A stretch of 64,000 nucleotides of DNA from Spirodela intermedia. Its lineage: Eukaryota; Streptophyta; Magnoliopsida; Alismatales; Araceae. Position numbers and translations under genes: made by a program. This document shows positions 1 to 12,840 of this stretch, piece by piece; the first letter of the stretch is position 1, and each line of letters opens with the position of its first letter. The stretch is taken from contig LR746278.1 in assembly GCA_902729315.2 (NCBI GenBank), forward strand, positions 3,357,501 through 3,421,500, written 5' to 3'. The notes under the pieces are model-generated. The model did not search any database, was not told the origin of the DNA, and saw nothing but the letters and a program-made list of their open reading frames with translations.

Positions 1-1967
1 TATAGTGCATTATAACGTTTTTATTGGGAAGGTGTGAAGTATGAGATAATAAAATTGGTGAAATATTATTAAATTTTTCTAAGTAAAAGGTATGAAAAAA
101 ATTGCTTCACTGGTCCTCATACAAGCTTCAGTGACAGTTCAAATCATGTGGTCATCTTTGCCCAGTGAGTTTTACCCAAGGCTTACCCATGTAGACTCAA
201 TTCAATACCTTTTTTAGCTGGAAACGAATTCCCCAAGTATGATCATCTTAGTCTTGTGAACCGTACTTAAGCCTAGAGAATATAATATTTTTTAAAAATA
301 TGTTCCGAAGTCTTAGGAATGCAATATGATGAGGTATTTAACACCATTGTGACTGATAAGTATTTTAGCGACGATGACCAGATTTTCACCACTAACATTT
401 GGAAAGTTTTCAGTCTTCATAACAGCTAACTTGAACATTAATAAGCCTTTTCATAACAAATTAATGGGCAAATATTGACGTGTGAAGAGGATTTTCTTAG
501 ATTAAGCAAACAGTAACACCACTTAAAAGAAAGGGCTATTAACTTAGAACTAGTTGGATTTTAAAAGTGTGAAGCTTCATGTTATTTATTAAAGGCATAA
601 GTTGCAAGTTGAAATACATTTTTATTAGTCTAATCTAATTATCAAAATAATTTTATTAGTGTCTAATGTGTGAAATCGAATCTTTGGATTGGTCACTATT
701 AATTTGCACAAGCCATTCTTCCCTGCAATTCAGATGAGAAGGAAGGGCTTTCCACGATCTCTACACAGACCTTACTTTAGGATGGAGGAAGCTTCTAGGG
801 AGAATGTATACCTATTTAAACAACTCTTTCCCAATCTGACCAAGGAAAAAATGGCAAGGATAAATATGATCTCCAATAAATGGGCAGAGTCGAGGAAGGG
901 ATAGAGTGAAACCAATAGATTTTGGGAGTCACAACTCAGTCATAATTCTAGTGTCTATTAAATAAATAGATAAGCGAACAATAAGAGGGTAATTGTTCTA
1001 TTCCTCCCTTGCCAATGTACTCCTTGTGAAGACTTGCGCCCAAGCAATTAGGAACATATCAACTACATTCCATAAAGTCTCTAGTTATCATCTTCTCGCG
1101 ACCGTTCCTGCCGAGTAAAGATCCAAGCGCAATGAAAAGTTTTAATGTGATGTTCATTCTGAAAGATTCACTAGGCTAGGTAACTTTACTGAAGCCAGAG
1201 CCGACCAAACTCTACAGAAGAGCCCATAAGCCCGGTTCCATGGCAAATTCCTCCTGAGCTGTAGAGAAGCCCCTAGATCAGCCCGGGACAGCCAATGGCA
1301 TGAAAAGGAGGTGATGAGAGCTGTCAAGGGAAGGGTTGAACTCAGGTTATACAACACTCGATGAAATAAGTGTCTGCATGGCATTTTGTCTACCCAGTTT
1401 GAAAATGAACTTTTAGAGGAACACCAGTATGGGTGTGCAAAGAAACATGTAGCAAAAACGGGAGGTAGATGAGGGGCTGGCTCAGCCACCAACCATTAGC
1501 CTTGGCCAAGAAGAAGACTGAAACATAAATATCCCATTAATCAGTTCGTTCTACGCGAAGCCAAAATTAAGAATTTCACAGTTGTAAGCTAGAGGTGAGA
1601 ACTATTAAATTAACCAGTGTTCCATGTCTGTCGGCCATCTATTTCTCATCAATCAAATTTATCCCTTTACAAGTAACTTCTTGTGACAGGGTCAACGGAA
1701 CCCAATCCTCGGTGGGGACACGATCTTCGACAGGTAATGTATAACAGACCACAGCAGAGTAAGGTCAAGCTCCGAGAAATCGGGACCCAGGAATTTGGTG
1801 GCGCCGTGGTCCAGGTAGGGGATGCCGGAGCCGGCCACTGAGCCGAGCTGGGGATGTGAATCATGGGCTTGCCGGAAAATGGCAGTTTGGAGATGTCAGA
1901 TCGATCATCTCCCCCGCCGTAGCAGATCCAAGTGGCCGCGTGGGAGGAGGCCTCTGGACGGTGGTTC
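1..1967. other. Upstream DNA, no gene recognised
   Basis: No supported coding region. The short open frames here start at non-ATG codons or show no familiar motif. AT content is high to about 1080 and then falls towards the PPR gene. The last few hundred bases probably hold its promoter and leader, but I see no convincing TATA box or start-site signal. Confidence 0.5.
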
Positions 1968-4148
1968 ATGGCCGTTTCTGGCTTCAGAGCCAGCCAACTT
2001 ACCGCCCTCCCTCAGGCCTCCATCGTCAAGGCCAGCCTGCTGCCAGGAAAGATCATCCGCGGAGAGGTTGCCATCCATTGCCTCTCCCGGGGCCTCCTCC
2101 CCTCGGACCGGCTCGTCTCCATGAGAGCCTTCTCCGAGATCCCTCGGAGGAATGCCTACTTCTTGAACACCGTTCTCAGCTACCGCTGCCAAAGCGGTGA
2201 CATTCGTTCTGCACGTAAGCTGTTAGAGGAAACACCAGAGAGAAATGCCATCTCATGGAACATGGTGATCAGCGCTCTGGTGCGAAATGGGTCGCTGGGA
2301 GAGGCCTTGGACCTCTACTGCGCGATGAGAAGAGAAGGGTTCCTGCCTACCCAGTTCACCTTCGCCAGCGTTTTGAGTTCCTGTGGAGGCCTGGGGAGCA
2401 TGGAGCTTGGCGAGGGATGCCATGGGCTCGCCATCAAGGTTGATTTGAGTGTCGACACCTATGTGGGGAACGCTCTGGCGGGGATGTACGTCAAGTGCAA
2501 GGACCCTTCTGCGGCCGCCAAGGTGTTCGAGGGAATTACCCTGCCGAATATTGTCTCCTTCACGGTTCTGATGGGTGCTCTGGAGCAGGATGGTTGTGCT
2601 ACGGAAGCCATGAGGCTATTGCCGAAGATGGCAAATATGGGGATCCAGGTAGATGCCGTCGCTGTCTCTAGTGCTCTGGTCGCCTGCACGAGGAGTGGTG
2701 AAGATGGAGAAGTGGTGAGCTCCGGCAGGATCACGAGGGCCTCGGGGTATACATTTGGTCGGCAGCTTCATGCCCTCGTGATAAAACTAGGGTATGGATC
2801 GAACGTTCGCGTGGGAAACTCTCTGATTGACATGTACGCAAAATACGATTACATCGACGAAGCACTGGAAATCTTCAGGGCCCTGCCAGAAGCCGACGTA
2901 GTTTCTTTCAACGTTCTAATCGCCATATACATGAGAATTGGAGATCCTACAACTGCCCGCCGCCTGTTTGATGAAATGGGGAATCCAAGCCTGGCTTCAT
3001 GGAACACGGTGATTTCTGGGTACTCCCGGCATGAGCTCTACGACGAAGCGATCGACCTGTTCCGAACGATGCAGCAGTCGAATGTCCGACCAAACCGCGC
3101 GACCTTCGCCGTAATCCTCAGCTCTTGCTCCGGGAAGCGTCTTCTACATCTCGGCCAGCAAGTTCACGCCGCCTCGACACGGATGACGCTTCACCTGGAC
3201 TTGTTCCTGGCCAGCGGGCTCGTCGACCTCTACTCCAAGTGTGGGCGGCTCGACACCGCGAGACGGGTCTTCGATAGAATGATGGAAAGGGACATCGTCA
3301 GTTGGAACTCGATGATCTCGGGTCTCTCCCTCTCCTCTCGGAGTGGAGAGGCCGTCGAGTTCTTCAAGCAGATGAGAGAGAAAGGGATCGTCCCTACGGA
3401 GTATTCTTACGCGACCATTATCAGCGCCTGCGCCAGGCTGCCCTCGTTATCTTGGGGGAGGCAGATGCACGCTCAGGTGGCGAAGAACGGACTGGCAGGC
3501 GACGTGTTCGTGGGGAGCGCGCTGATCGGCATGTACGCCAAGTGCGGCATCGTAGAGGAGGCGCGGCTACTGTTCGATCACATGCCCGTCAGGAACATCG
3601 TCTCCTGGAACGAGATGATTCTCGGGTACGCCAGAAACAGCGATGGTGGCTCAGCCTTGGAGCTCTTCCGCAGCCTCCTGGGAACAAAGGAGAACCCGAA
3701 CGGCGTCACGTTCCTCGCTCTTCTCACAGCCTGCAGCCACTCGGGGTTGGTCGACGAGGGCCTCGGCATCCTCCACTCCATGGAGAGGGAGCACGGCGTA
3801 GAGCCGCTTCCCGATCACTACGCCTGCGTCGCGGACGCCTTGGGCCGTGCTGGCCGCCTCGAGGACACTAGGTCTCTGTTAGTTGCGATGCCTTGCGAGG
3901 AGGATCCCGTCGTGTGGGAGGCCTTTCTCAGCGCTTGCAGAGTTCATGGCGACGCCGAGTTGGGGAGTCTGGCTGCGGAGAGGCTTATCCGCCGCGACCG
4001 GCGCAGCCCAGCGGCGTATGTGCTGCTCTCCGGCATCTACGCTTCGGTAGGGAGATGGGACAGAGCGTCTGCCGTCAGAGGGTTGATGAACGAGCGGGGC
4101 GTCGGGAAAGACCGTGGCTGCAGCTGGACGGAGGGCAGAAACGGATAA
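1968..4148 (+). CDS. PLS-class pentatricopeptide repeat protein, E subclass (At4g20770-like)
   Basis: Single-exon gene of 726 aa. The frame is open further upstream, to 1932, but only through a GTG; the first in-frame ATG is at 1968, so I start there. Tandem P-L-S type PPR motifs fill most of the protein, marked by repeated SWN-type helices (first near residue 97, later VSWNSMISG and VSWNEMILG) and by MYAKCG segments. The last ~95 residues form an E domain (LSACRVHGD, then YVLLSGIYA) ending in a GCSWTE motif; there is no DYW deaminase. Order and spacing match Arabidopsis At4g20770 as I remember it, including a long insertion between two repeats. E-class PPR proteins usually bind organellar RNA and help C-to-U editing by recruiting a deaminase. 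The target is unknown. The N-terminus is only a weak targeting candidate and looks about a dozen residues shorter than the Arabidopsis protein in the first repeat. Confidence 0.93.
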   Translation: MAVSGFRASQLTALPQASIVKASLLPGKIIRGEVAIHCLSRGLLPSDRLVSMRAFSEIPRRNAYFLNTVLSYRCQSGDIRSARKLLEETPERNAISWNMVISALVRNGSLGEALDLYCAMRREGFLPTQFTFASVLSSCGGLGSMELGEGCHGLAIKVDLSVDTYVGNALAGMYVKCKDPSAAAKVFEGITLPNIVSFTVLMGALEQDGCATEAMRLLPKMANMGIQVDAVAVSSALVACTRSGEDGEVVSSGRITRASGYTFGRQLHALVIKLGYGSNVRVGNSLIDMYAKYDYIDEALEIFRALPEADVVSFNVLIAIYMRIGDPTTARRLFDEMGNPSLASWNTVISGYSRHELYDEAIDLFRTMQQSNVRPNRATFAVILSSCSGKRLLHLGQQVHAASTRMTLHLDLFLASGLVDLYSKCGRLDTARRVFDRMMERDIVSWNSMISGLSLSSRSGEAVEFFKQMREKGIVPTEYSYATIISACARLPSLSWGRQMHAQVAKNGLAGDVFVGSALIGMYAKCGIVEEARLLFDHMPVRNIVSWNEMILGYARNSDGGSALELFRSLLGTKENPNGVTFLALLTACSHSGLVDEGLGILHSMEREHGVEPLPDHYACVADALGRAGRLEDTRSLLVAMPCEEDPVVWEAFLSACRVHGDAELGSLAAERLIRRDRRSPAAYVLLSGIYASVGRWDRASAVRGLMNERGVGKDRGCSWTEGRNG

Positions 4149-5916
4149 CGCACCATTTTACTGCGGTTGATGGTCTTCTAATGTTTATGGATCTCTTCCC
4201 ATACGTCTTTATGATCCAGTCAAGGTTCAAAGGGCATAGGAAGACGATGCTACTTGTCCGTTCTCAGGGTTTGTAATTATCTTGAAGGGGTCTCAGTGAA
4301 GTGAGATTCTCTGGGTTACCGTTAAATTCTTTCAATAGACACAAGCATATGCAATTATCCTTGGTCATGATAACTTATCATAAAGAAATCGAATTTACTC
4401 TACCACTGTCTACGTCTTGTTTTAAATAAGAGGTAAAAATCATCACAACTCGTCCATTCATTTCACCACAAACGTTTTATAGTTCAGTCTCTCAAAATTT
4501 CCACCCTTCTTAATTTAAAGGTCGTTTTTCCTTTCGAGCTTAACTTTCTATTGTAACTCAACCAAGTTAGGTCCAAGGGTGTTCAGTTCTCTTAAGTAGA
4601 CATAACCCAAAAAAAATTCTTGATAATAATATCTAGCCTATTGTATTTATTTTTACTGAAACTTATTAAAGTCAGGAATATAATGATGACCACTGATTGT
4701 CCAGAAAGACATTCTAATCTCTAATTCCTTCATTTCCCATAGACAAAAAACTGTCTGGTTTGATTTCATTCTTATGTACTCCATTTCTAACATTGTAAAA
4801 ATGTTTTGAACTCTAGAACTTTGAAGGACCTGAAGGAGATCTCATTTCATGATCATAAGTACAGTTCATTAATTTTAAAGTGTTGACATTTAAGGGGGAA
4901 CTGCAAGAGTTAAATGAAGCACATTAGCAAGTAAAACCACGTTCACAAATTTTTCTTGCCAACTTATGGCTTGATGTTTAACTCAAAATATTGAAAACAC
5001 ATAATCATACTTAGCTATGAATTTTTCAATGATACCTAACTCAAGGGTTATGCAGTCAATATGTGATAGAATTTTAAATGAATATAATTCACTTAAACTG
5101 AACTCATGAGACATAATTTTTTCCTTATTATAAATAAAGTAAAATAAAATATGTCAAATGTACGATAACAAAAGCTCCTAACAACATTCTTAAACATCCT
5201 AAGAACCACCATAGGTGAATTTTCCGCAGCTTTCAATCCCAACCTATTTTTTATTGCCTTGAAAATCAAAGATCAATAAATGATATATATGATGGTTATG
5301 GACTCTATGTCATAAGGATAGAACTAGTAACTGATCTTTACAATAACTTTCAGCTATGTTATTCTCATAGCTATGGGCATTGAATACTTGTCCTAAAATT
5401 ACTTAACTGCAAATGCAATGCTTCAACAGTTACAAATAAATTAGTGGTTTTAAATTGATATTAAATTGTCAAGGTTAAGTTTTTTCTTTAAACAACTTTC
5501 TGTTAACAATTGCATTAAAGATGTCTTTAATATTTCAAAAATAATGTTTCTTGTCTAAGTCATAGTATATATAAATAAGAGTTAATCCCATGAAGAAAAG
5601 TAAAGAGAGAGGGGAGCCACATCTACCAAACTATCATTCATAAGATACTTGTGAAGTTGAGGGTGAATGCCTAAAAATTGATTGAAATTGAACACAATTA
5701 AACCTCTACAAAGTGATAAAGTTCTGGAGTCGTATGTCACCAAAGGATCCCAGGATGCACAAGTAAAAAAGATTTTTAACATAAGACCAACTGAAAGATC
5801 AAACCATCTTTGATGTCCATGAACTTGATTTATAAATAAAAATTCATTATCCTTGCGCATGAATATAAATCAATAATTTATTTAGGAAGAATTCAAGACA
5901 ATAATTTAAAATATTT

Positions 5917-6320
5917 GGAATTCAAAATTTTCATGTGACTCTTATTAATATTGAATTCCATAATTTATTTGATTTTATCAATCCAAAATATTACTTTACA
6001 TATTAATGTGAAAAACACTAATATTTATAGAAACTACAACTAAGAAAAGTAATGATCAGCACTTCAAAATCAGCAACAATTCATAGGGTAAGTTATTGGT
6101 ATGAAAGATAATTTAATGTAATAGATACTAGTCATGATAGATTGTGAATTAAATATTAATTTTAGTATTAAATAATTGATCTAATACAAACTACTTATAC
6201 TATTGCTTATAATTTTATGAATATTAATAAGTATTATTTTTCAAATTATATTTAATGATCTAAAGCATTAAATTGATGATTTTGTATATTGAGATCATGA
6301 TTTAAGGTGTCAACTTGACC
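5917..6320. repeat. Dispersed repeat family 2, copy 1
   Basis: Resembles 12441-12840 on the same strand. Both copies begin with a GGAATTC/GGAATCC block, then a CATGTGACTC/CATGTCACTC block, then a second ATTCCAT block, and both carry GAGATCATGATT near the far end. The distance from first to last block is 374 bp here and 368 bp in the other copy, so the whole segment is homologous and not just two chance words. Many substitutions separate the copies, so they are old. Element class not recognised. Confidence 0.55.
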
Positions 6321-6479
6321 ATCGTGCCAAAAGAAATAGTCACAACGAGTTAACCTTTAGAATTATTACACATGGATCTTTTTCAATGAAGAGGGCTACA
6401 TTAGGTGGAGAAATATATGAATTTGTGATATTAAATGATTATTAAAGATTTATATCGATATATTTATTAGAGAATAAAG

Positions 6480-6935
6480 ATGACACTTGAGGAATTCAAG
6501 AAATTTAGCAAGAAGGTAGAATATGAAATGGATTTGAGGATCAAGAGGATTATGAGTGGTTATGGATGAGAATTTTAAATTTAAAAAAAATTGATGAGGA
6601 AAGAATAATCCATGATTTCAAGAGTGCTAGAACACCTAAAAAGTATAGAGTTGTTGAGAAAAAGATAAGACATTGTTATACATTTCGAGTATAATGGTGG
6701 TAGAGAACAATACAACATGCTTCATCATGAATAGGATCATGATTTAACCTATATAGAAGAAAACTTTTTATGAGTTGTTGAAAAAGAAACTAAATATTGG
6801 TTACTTTCAATCTTTTATTGGATTTAACTCTTTTATTCTCATAAATGATCAGGAAGAAATAGAAAATTTTGATCCTAGGTGTGATGAAGGAATTGTTCTA
6901 AAATATTATGAAAACTCTGGATAAAATAATCTTAG
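6480..6935 (+). mobile_element. Broken Ty1/copia integrase fragment
   Basis: Translation in shifting + frames gives successive copia integrase signatures: an EFKKFSKKV segment and IKRIMSGYG followed by a stop and EF (6490-6570), a segment ending RTPKKYRVVEKK (about 6614-6665), NRIMI, and then KKTFYELLKKKLNIGYF leading to FDPRCDEGIVL (about 6750-6890). The order is that of the integrase core and its C-terminal linker in plant copia elements. Several stops and frame changes interrupt it, and the family Asp in the S-D-H-G position is read as Gly here, so it is a dead relic. No gag, protease or reverse transcriptase could be recognised beside it. Confidence 0.7.
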
Positions 6936-9219
6936 TTTTAGAGGAAACAATAAATTTCAAAAATTTTGACAAAAATGAGAAAAATCTCTAATGATGATGA
7001 GAAGAAATATTGGAGACTGAATTTCAAGAAATTTTGATCAATGATGATGTTAGGATCCATAAGTTAGAGAAAATTCTAGGAAAGAAACCCTTGCTAGAAA
7101 AAGAAAATATGTTGAGAGTCATTTAGGAGATTAAATCTTAGGGGATAGTAAGAAATAACTACAAACTAGATCGTGACTGAAAAATCTGCCAAATTTAACT
7201 GAATTAATTTCTAAAATTCAGCCAAAAATGTAGACAAAGTTTTAGATGATGAAATCAGATTAATGCTTTAATTGAGGAATTTAATTAGTTTGATAAAAGT
7301 AAGGTTTGAAATTAGTACATAGGAAAATAATAATGTTGTTCAAAAGAACAAAATAGATAATTATAGATTACTTAAGTATTGGAAGAAAAATGGTTAGAAA
7401 TAAGGCTATACTAGGGCCTCATGACATGCAAATTCTACATGTCAAGTATGGCATAATTTAGAAAATTAGTGCTTAATTTCATAAAAGGTAATATTTAATC
7501 ATGCATAAAATAAGTGAAGTTTCATTTATGATAAATGTTCAAAATACATGCTTAATTTTTTGAAATTTTATATTTTTATAGCATTTATTTATTTATTCAT
7601 ATCCTTCGATCAAATATTAATTATAAAATGAATGCCATTTGATGTCTAAACTATCATTTGAAGGTAATTTTCCTGATTTTCTGGGATTTTTCTATGTTTC
7701 TGAATTTTTGGGTTTTATTTCAAGTTTAAATGAATTTTAAATGTTTTTTCTGAATATTTCTCTATTTTCACAGAATTTTCTACATCTTAGGCAATGGCTG
7801 AATTTCGACTGTCACCTCCACTCTCTCTCTTCCATAGCCAACTTATTAATTAGTTAATTTTCCCAAGGGGTGGGTGAGAGATCTTACAGTTGTGTATGCT
7901 TGAAGAGGATGTAAGGGCTGAGAATGCAGCTTAGAGGAAGTGTATAAAAGCTTAGAGAAGGAGAGAGAAATGACATTCGTTGTTTGAGAGAGGAGACACC
8001 TAAAGGAAGAAAACTAAGTCTAAGAACTTCACCAAATGAGGCACATCCAAGAACACTTGATGACATATCCCCTTAAAGCACTCCAAGGGTCAACAAAGAA
8101 GGCATTGTACTCTAATTTTATGGTTATTTCACGTACTTTTATGTTTTATGTCAATGAAACCATATTTCATTTCTTGTATCCCCTCTTCAAATGATCATCT
8201 TAGTGAGAAAGAGTTAGACATTCTTAGAAGGTAAGTAAAAGTTAGATTTAAGGATCTCTTATAGTGACACTAAGATTGAACTTTAGGTTTGATCCATCCC
8301 CATCTATTCCTTCTCATTTTCTCAATTCTTATGGATCTCTTGACTTTTCAAAATTTATCCCACTTAGAATTGAGTGAGAGAATAATAGATATAGAGTACA
8401 GTAGGTTACAATTTCATCCCTTTCCCATTTGATTTAGTGCTCTCTTTATCTATCAAGATTGAGCATGGTTTTAGGGTTGAGAAGAATTGAGATAGGATTA
8501 GGATAATAGATAAGAGTATATTAGGGTTTTCTTTTACATATCTATCAATCTCTTAGGAGATAGGTGATTTAGAGTGGTTAGAATTTTTTTGTTATGCACA
8601 TTATGGTTTAGATAATTTATCACTCTCAACAATCTATTGATGGCATCATCTCCCTAATTTTCCTTTGATTGTTGATTAAAAATTCATCTATTTAGGTTTC
8701 ATCCATTTCCCTCTTAATACATCAAAGATAACCCTCTTCTATCTTCTTACCTTACTCTTTATTGGAAAGTCAACTATAGTCATCTCATGATCTTCCTTAA
8801 TTTGGTCAACTCTCTATGGTTTGTCCTAGATATTCTCAATAGTTTTATTCTTCTAGCATCCTTAGAAAGCTTTTTCAATATTATATAGTATTTTTAATAT
8901 CCCATATTAGCAATGATTCAGAGTGATTAGTATCTCAAAGATACACTCTAATAAGAATAGATTATGATGAAACCCATTACCAATAAGTAGATTAGATGCC
9001 ACTATAATCCTGCTAATATATGTATTTCATAAAAAAAATATTTTATATTAAAATGATTTAAAGAGTGAATTTTTAAATATAGAAATTAAAGATGAGATAT
9101 ATGTAAGTCAACCTCTAAGTTTTATTTGTTTAGAGCATCCATGTTTTGAAGTTGTCTAAAGTCTAATATGATCTTAAAGTTTCAAAATATTTTCATGAAT
9201 GATTGTGATGTACCTTAAC

Positions 9220-10520
9220 TGTTGTACGATAAATCATGTAAATTTAACATTTAAAAAACTTAAAATAATAAGTTTAAAATATTTAAAAATATTTTAGTAA
9301 AAATATATCAATTATAAATTGACAAAAATCTTTAAAAATAGTGAAAAGTTTTCAAGTCAATCACAAAAATGTAAGATAATATTAGATATTTTTTTATAAT
9401 TTACTTCAAAGAATATATTTTTATTATTATTTTTAGACTAAATGATGAAGAAAAAATCTATTTAAAAATTATGAAAAAAGAAAATTTGGGTGCAGACATC
9501 AAGATGACATCAGCATACTAAAAAATGTGATTTAAGCGGAACTTTATTTTCATCTAGTGATTCTTTCGTAAATGATTAGATATGATTTAATTGATAAAAT
9601 TAAGATTTATAAAAGCCAAAAAAATATAATTGACTAAATAATAATTTCAAAACTTGAAATTACATAAAATAGTATTAAATTAAAAACTAATAAAGTTTAA
9701 AGTAGATAAAATAGAGTTTTAGCATTATGATGATGATCATTGAAATTCTGAGAGTTCAAGTGGATTATCATGTAATGTTCTTAACCATAAAGGATCTTTT
9801 TGGACATGAATAATATGGGTAATCTCTAAATCCTCTTGACAAGTCCAAAATTGATGAACTTCGTCAATGAATTATCTCTTACAGTTTTCACCTAGTAGAG
9901 TGGAAGTTTGACAACATTTAGGACTCTGACACCTATCATCTATTAGAAATGGATTCAATGGAGGTGGAGTGCATCTTATGGAACCTAATCCTTCAAGTTC
10001 ACATAGCAAGAGTAGGTTTCTCCTCACATTTGATATACTTTGAAGAAATAGGTACTTGTCTCTTAATGAATCACCCTATTCTTGATGACGATGAGTTCAT
10101 TGATCAATCGAAGATGATTTTCTCAATGAACTCCTAATCTTTTCATCTAGAATTATTTGTTAATTACTAACGATGATCCTCAAATAGTGTTGATGAAGTT
10201 TTTGTCGATCAGCGCATGATTCCAACAGCTTGATCTTTAACTAGTGTTCTTAAAAAAAAATCAAGTGTTACATAAGGAAAAGATCAAGTTAGTTCTTGTA
10301 GACTCCAAACCTTTGTTAGTCGTTTGTCTACACGAGAGAGAATTAGATAATTACCTGAAGACTTTTGTCCTAATAACATCATAAGGGCATTTTGTTCTAA
10401 TATAGGGGTATTTTTAGTATAAAATATCAAAAACTTACTACTAAGCACTAGCATGGATTTAGTCCCACATCAATTGTTTTTTGAAATATGAGATGAATAT
10501 ATATTAATATATATTTTTAC
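9220..10520 (+). repeat. LTR-like dispersed repeat family 1, copy A
   Basis: Resembles 42210-43410. Shared anchors fall in the same order: TGTTGTA followed by AAATCATGTAAAT at the left end, GCAGACATC with GATGACATCAGCA 272 bp later (271 bp in copy B), and CATCTAGTGATT 331 bp in (329 bp in copy B). Near the right end both have TTTAGTCCCACATCA and a TATA box 25 bp after it. The TG start and a promoter near the right end suit an old LTR, possibly solo, but I could not identify the terminal CA, a target-site duplication or a primer-binding site. It lies downstream of the copia integrase relic and could belong to the same element, though about 2 kb of unrecognised sequence separates them. Confidence 0.6.
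10462..10507 (+). promoter_or_regulatory. snRNA-type upstream element plus TATA box in repeat copy A
   Basis: GTCCCACATCA at 10462-10472 resembles the plant snRNA upstream sequence element (RTCCCACATCG) with a changed last base. A TATATATTAA box begins at 10498, exactly 25 bp later. That spacing is the one known for plant Pol III type snRNA promoters, but similar words also occur in plant retrotransposon LTRs. No snRNA sequence follows. Confidence 0.4.
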
Positions 10521-12440
10521 TTTCAAATTCCCACTCTCAAAAATAAAATGGCCAAGACCACCTAGAGAGAGGACTAAGCCAGGTGGTCCACCCCACATAC
10601 ACACATGTGTATGAATAATCCTTGTCCCACACTTGGTTGGTCTTTAGTGAAAAAGTAGAATAGAAATTTATGACATACTTTTGATTTATGATTAATGACT
10701 AAATAAATATTCACGTAATTGTTAAAACTTTACATTACACTCGAACCTAGTTTTGATTCTTTCTACTCACAATGTGAGTATAAATGATTTTGATCAAATC
10801 CTAACCTCTAATCTCATGTCCAAATGTGAAATATGATCATGACAACATCTCCCTATCTCATGTCCAATAAGACTTTTACCCAATAGATAGACTTATGCTA
10901 ATAACTTTGACTCAAGCTTTGGAAATTGAACTCTTACCATTGAAATTTTAATAGTAACAACCTTGTTTTCCAAATTAAACATTGATTATCTAGTAGTTTA
11001 ATGAGCTAAGATTCACAATAATTCTTTATGCTTTAAATATCTGATCTTTGAACCAATTTTTATTGAAACTATCTCTCACTGTTCTAATTCAAATTGATCT
11101 CATCATCAAAAAACTATAAACTTGGAAGTAGTCTTTTTGGATTTTTTACAATGAATAGACAATTTGAACTTAATTACACTTTCATTTCTAATTCAAATGA
11201 GAAAATGTGCCCTAAATATCATGAAATTCTTGAGAATCCACTTCCAATTAATTTCCTTGGCTACATATAATATTCTACAGAATATTATCTTCCTAGATTC
11301 AAATTTCAAACATATGAATCAGTGAAAAAATCACCCTTGATCTTACTCAAAAGAGTGGCGTGCTTGCAACTAATTACAACTAGGTACTGAATTTATCTTG
11401 AATGAGTGAATGACTTCTTTGGAAACCTTAACATTTCTAATGGCACCTTCATTATCAATCTTCGAAGAAATAATTACCCTATCAGTGGTGACATAATAGC
11501 TGAAACTTTAGGGATTTAAAATTGTAGCCTATCACTGAATTCTAAACAAAAAAAAAGTTTAAAATCTATTCTTACAAACCGACATACTTGGACCTATCAT
11601 GTTCATTCAAGGATTGAAATGATATATTTTAGATTTCTTCTAGAATTTTCATGTTGTTTTTCATGTCACTCAGCTTCAACACAAATATAAATAATTTAAT
11701 TCTCATATGCATGAGGGAATACATCTTGAATATTAAATTTTCCATCCCTCAAAGCAGGGTCATCATTCATCTTCTCTACTTTTAGTTTTTTCTTTGGAGA
11801 AACACTTTCATTCAAAAATCTCCATCATTAAGAATTCTAGACACTTCTGATTTTATCCTCATATTCTAGTCATTCTTTCAATGATTTTTTCATCATTTTA
11901 AATCCTTATTGGCATACCTATTATGAGCCCAAAGATATTGACATTACTTGAGTATAGATCTCATACCAGTTTCGAACTTTTCTTAAAAATTTTCTGATGA
12001 TAAAATAGGGGAAGAAAAAGTACAAGTCTTGCAAAGGAGCTGAGCAAGTCAAGGGGAGCAATGAGAAGTTTGTTGGGGCAAGGGGACAGCAGAGAAAAGG
12101 TGGCCATAAGAAATAGGGATGGAAAAATGAGAAAAGCAACTCCTTGGATAATTTTATGCTCTAACGATTTGACTTATGATTGTAAATTTATTATTTTATT
12201 TCTTAATTTAATATTCAAAGTGTCAAGTTTAAATTTAATGTTTTAGATTTGAATTTTTAACTTGAATTAAATTTCTTACAAAATAGAAATAAATGTCAAA
12301 AATTAAATTCAGATCATGTAATCTCATACTAGTGCTTTGATCTTCATATTAAATAATGACTTTGCATTAAAATTAAAAAAATAATGTAATAAGATATAAA
12401 TTTAGGAATAATCTAAATTAATTATTGACAATATGCAAAT

Positions 12441-12840
12441 GGAATCCAAGAAATGCATGTCACTCTCATAATACTAAATTCCATGATTTTGACTGCTTTT
12501 ATGGATTGAAAATATTAGTTTCCAATTTCTTTTGAAAAATTGTCAATATTTACACAAGTTGCCACCATATGTCTCAAAGATAAGTAATGAGATAATTAAT
12601 GACATAAAATATAGATATCAAATCTTACTCATTGTACTATATGCCCATGATGATGAATAATTAATTTCATATTACTTTGATATTTAATTATTTAATTTAA
12701 TTTAGTTCTGCTCATATTGCCATTGAATATTTTCTGAATAATTATAAACATAATTTTAAAAATAATATTAAATACTTTACATTGTCAAACATTATGAATT
12801 TTTAGTTTGAGATCATGATTGAAAATATATACATTTTGAG
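12441..12840. repeat. Dispersed repeat family 2, copy 2
   Basis: Partner of the copy at 5917-6320, in the same orientation and with the same block order and spacing. Strongly AT-rich and diverged. I recognise no coding motif in it. Confidence 0.5.

Noticed and set aside
689..904. + strand frame of 71 codons near the left edge
   Set aside because: Begins at TTG, no known motif, in AT-rich DNA; too weak to call.
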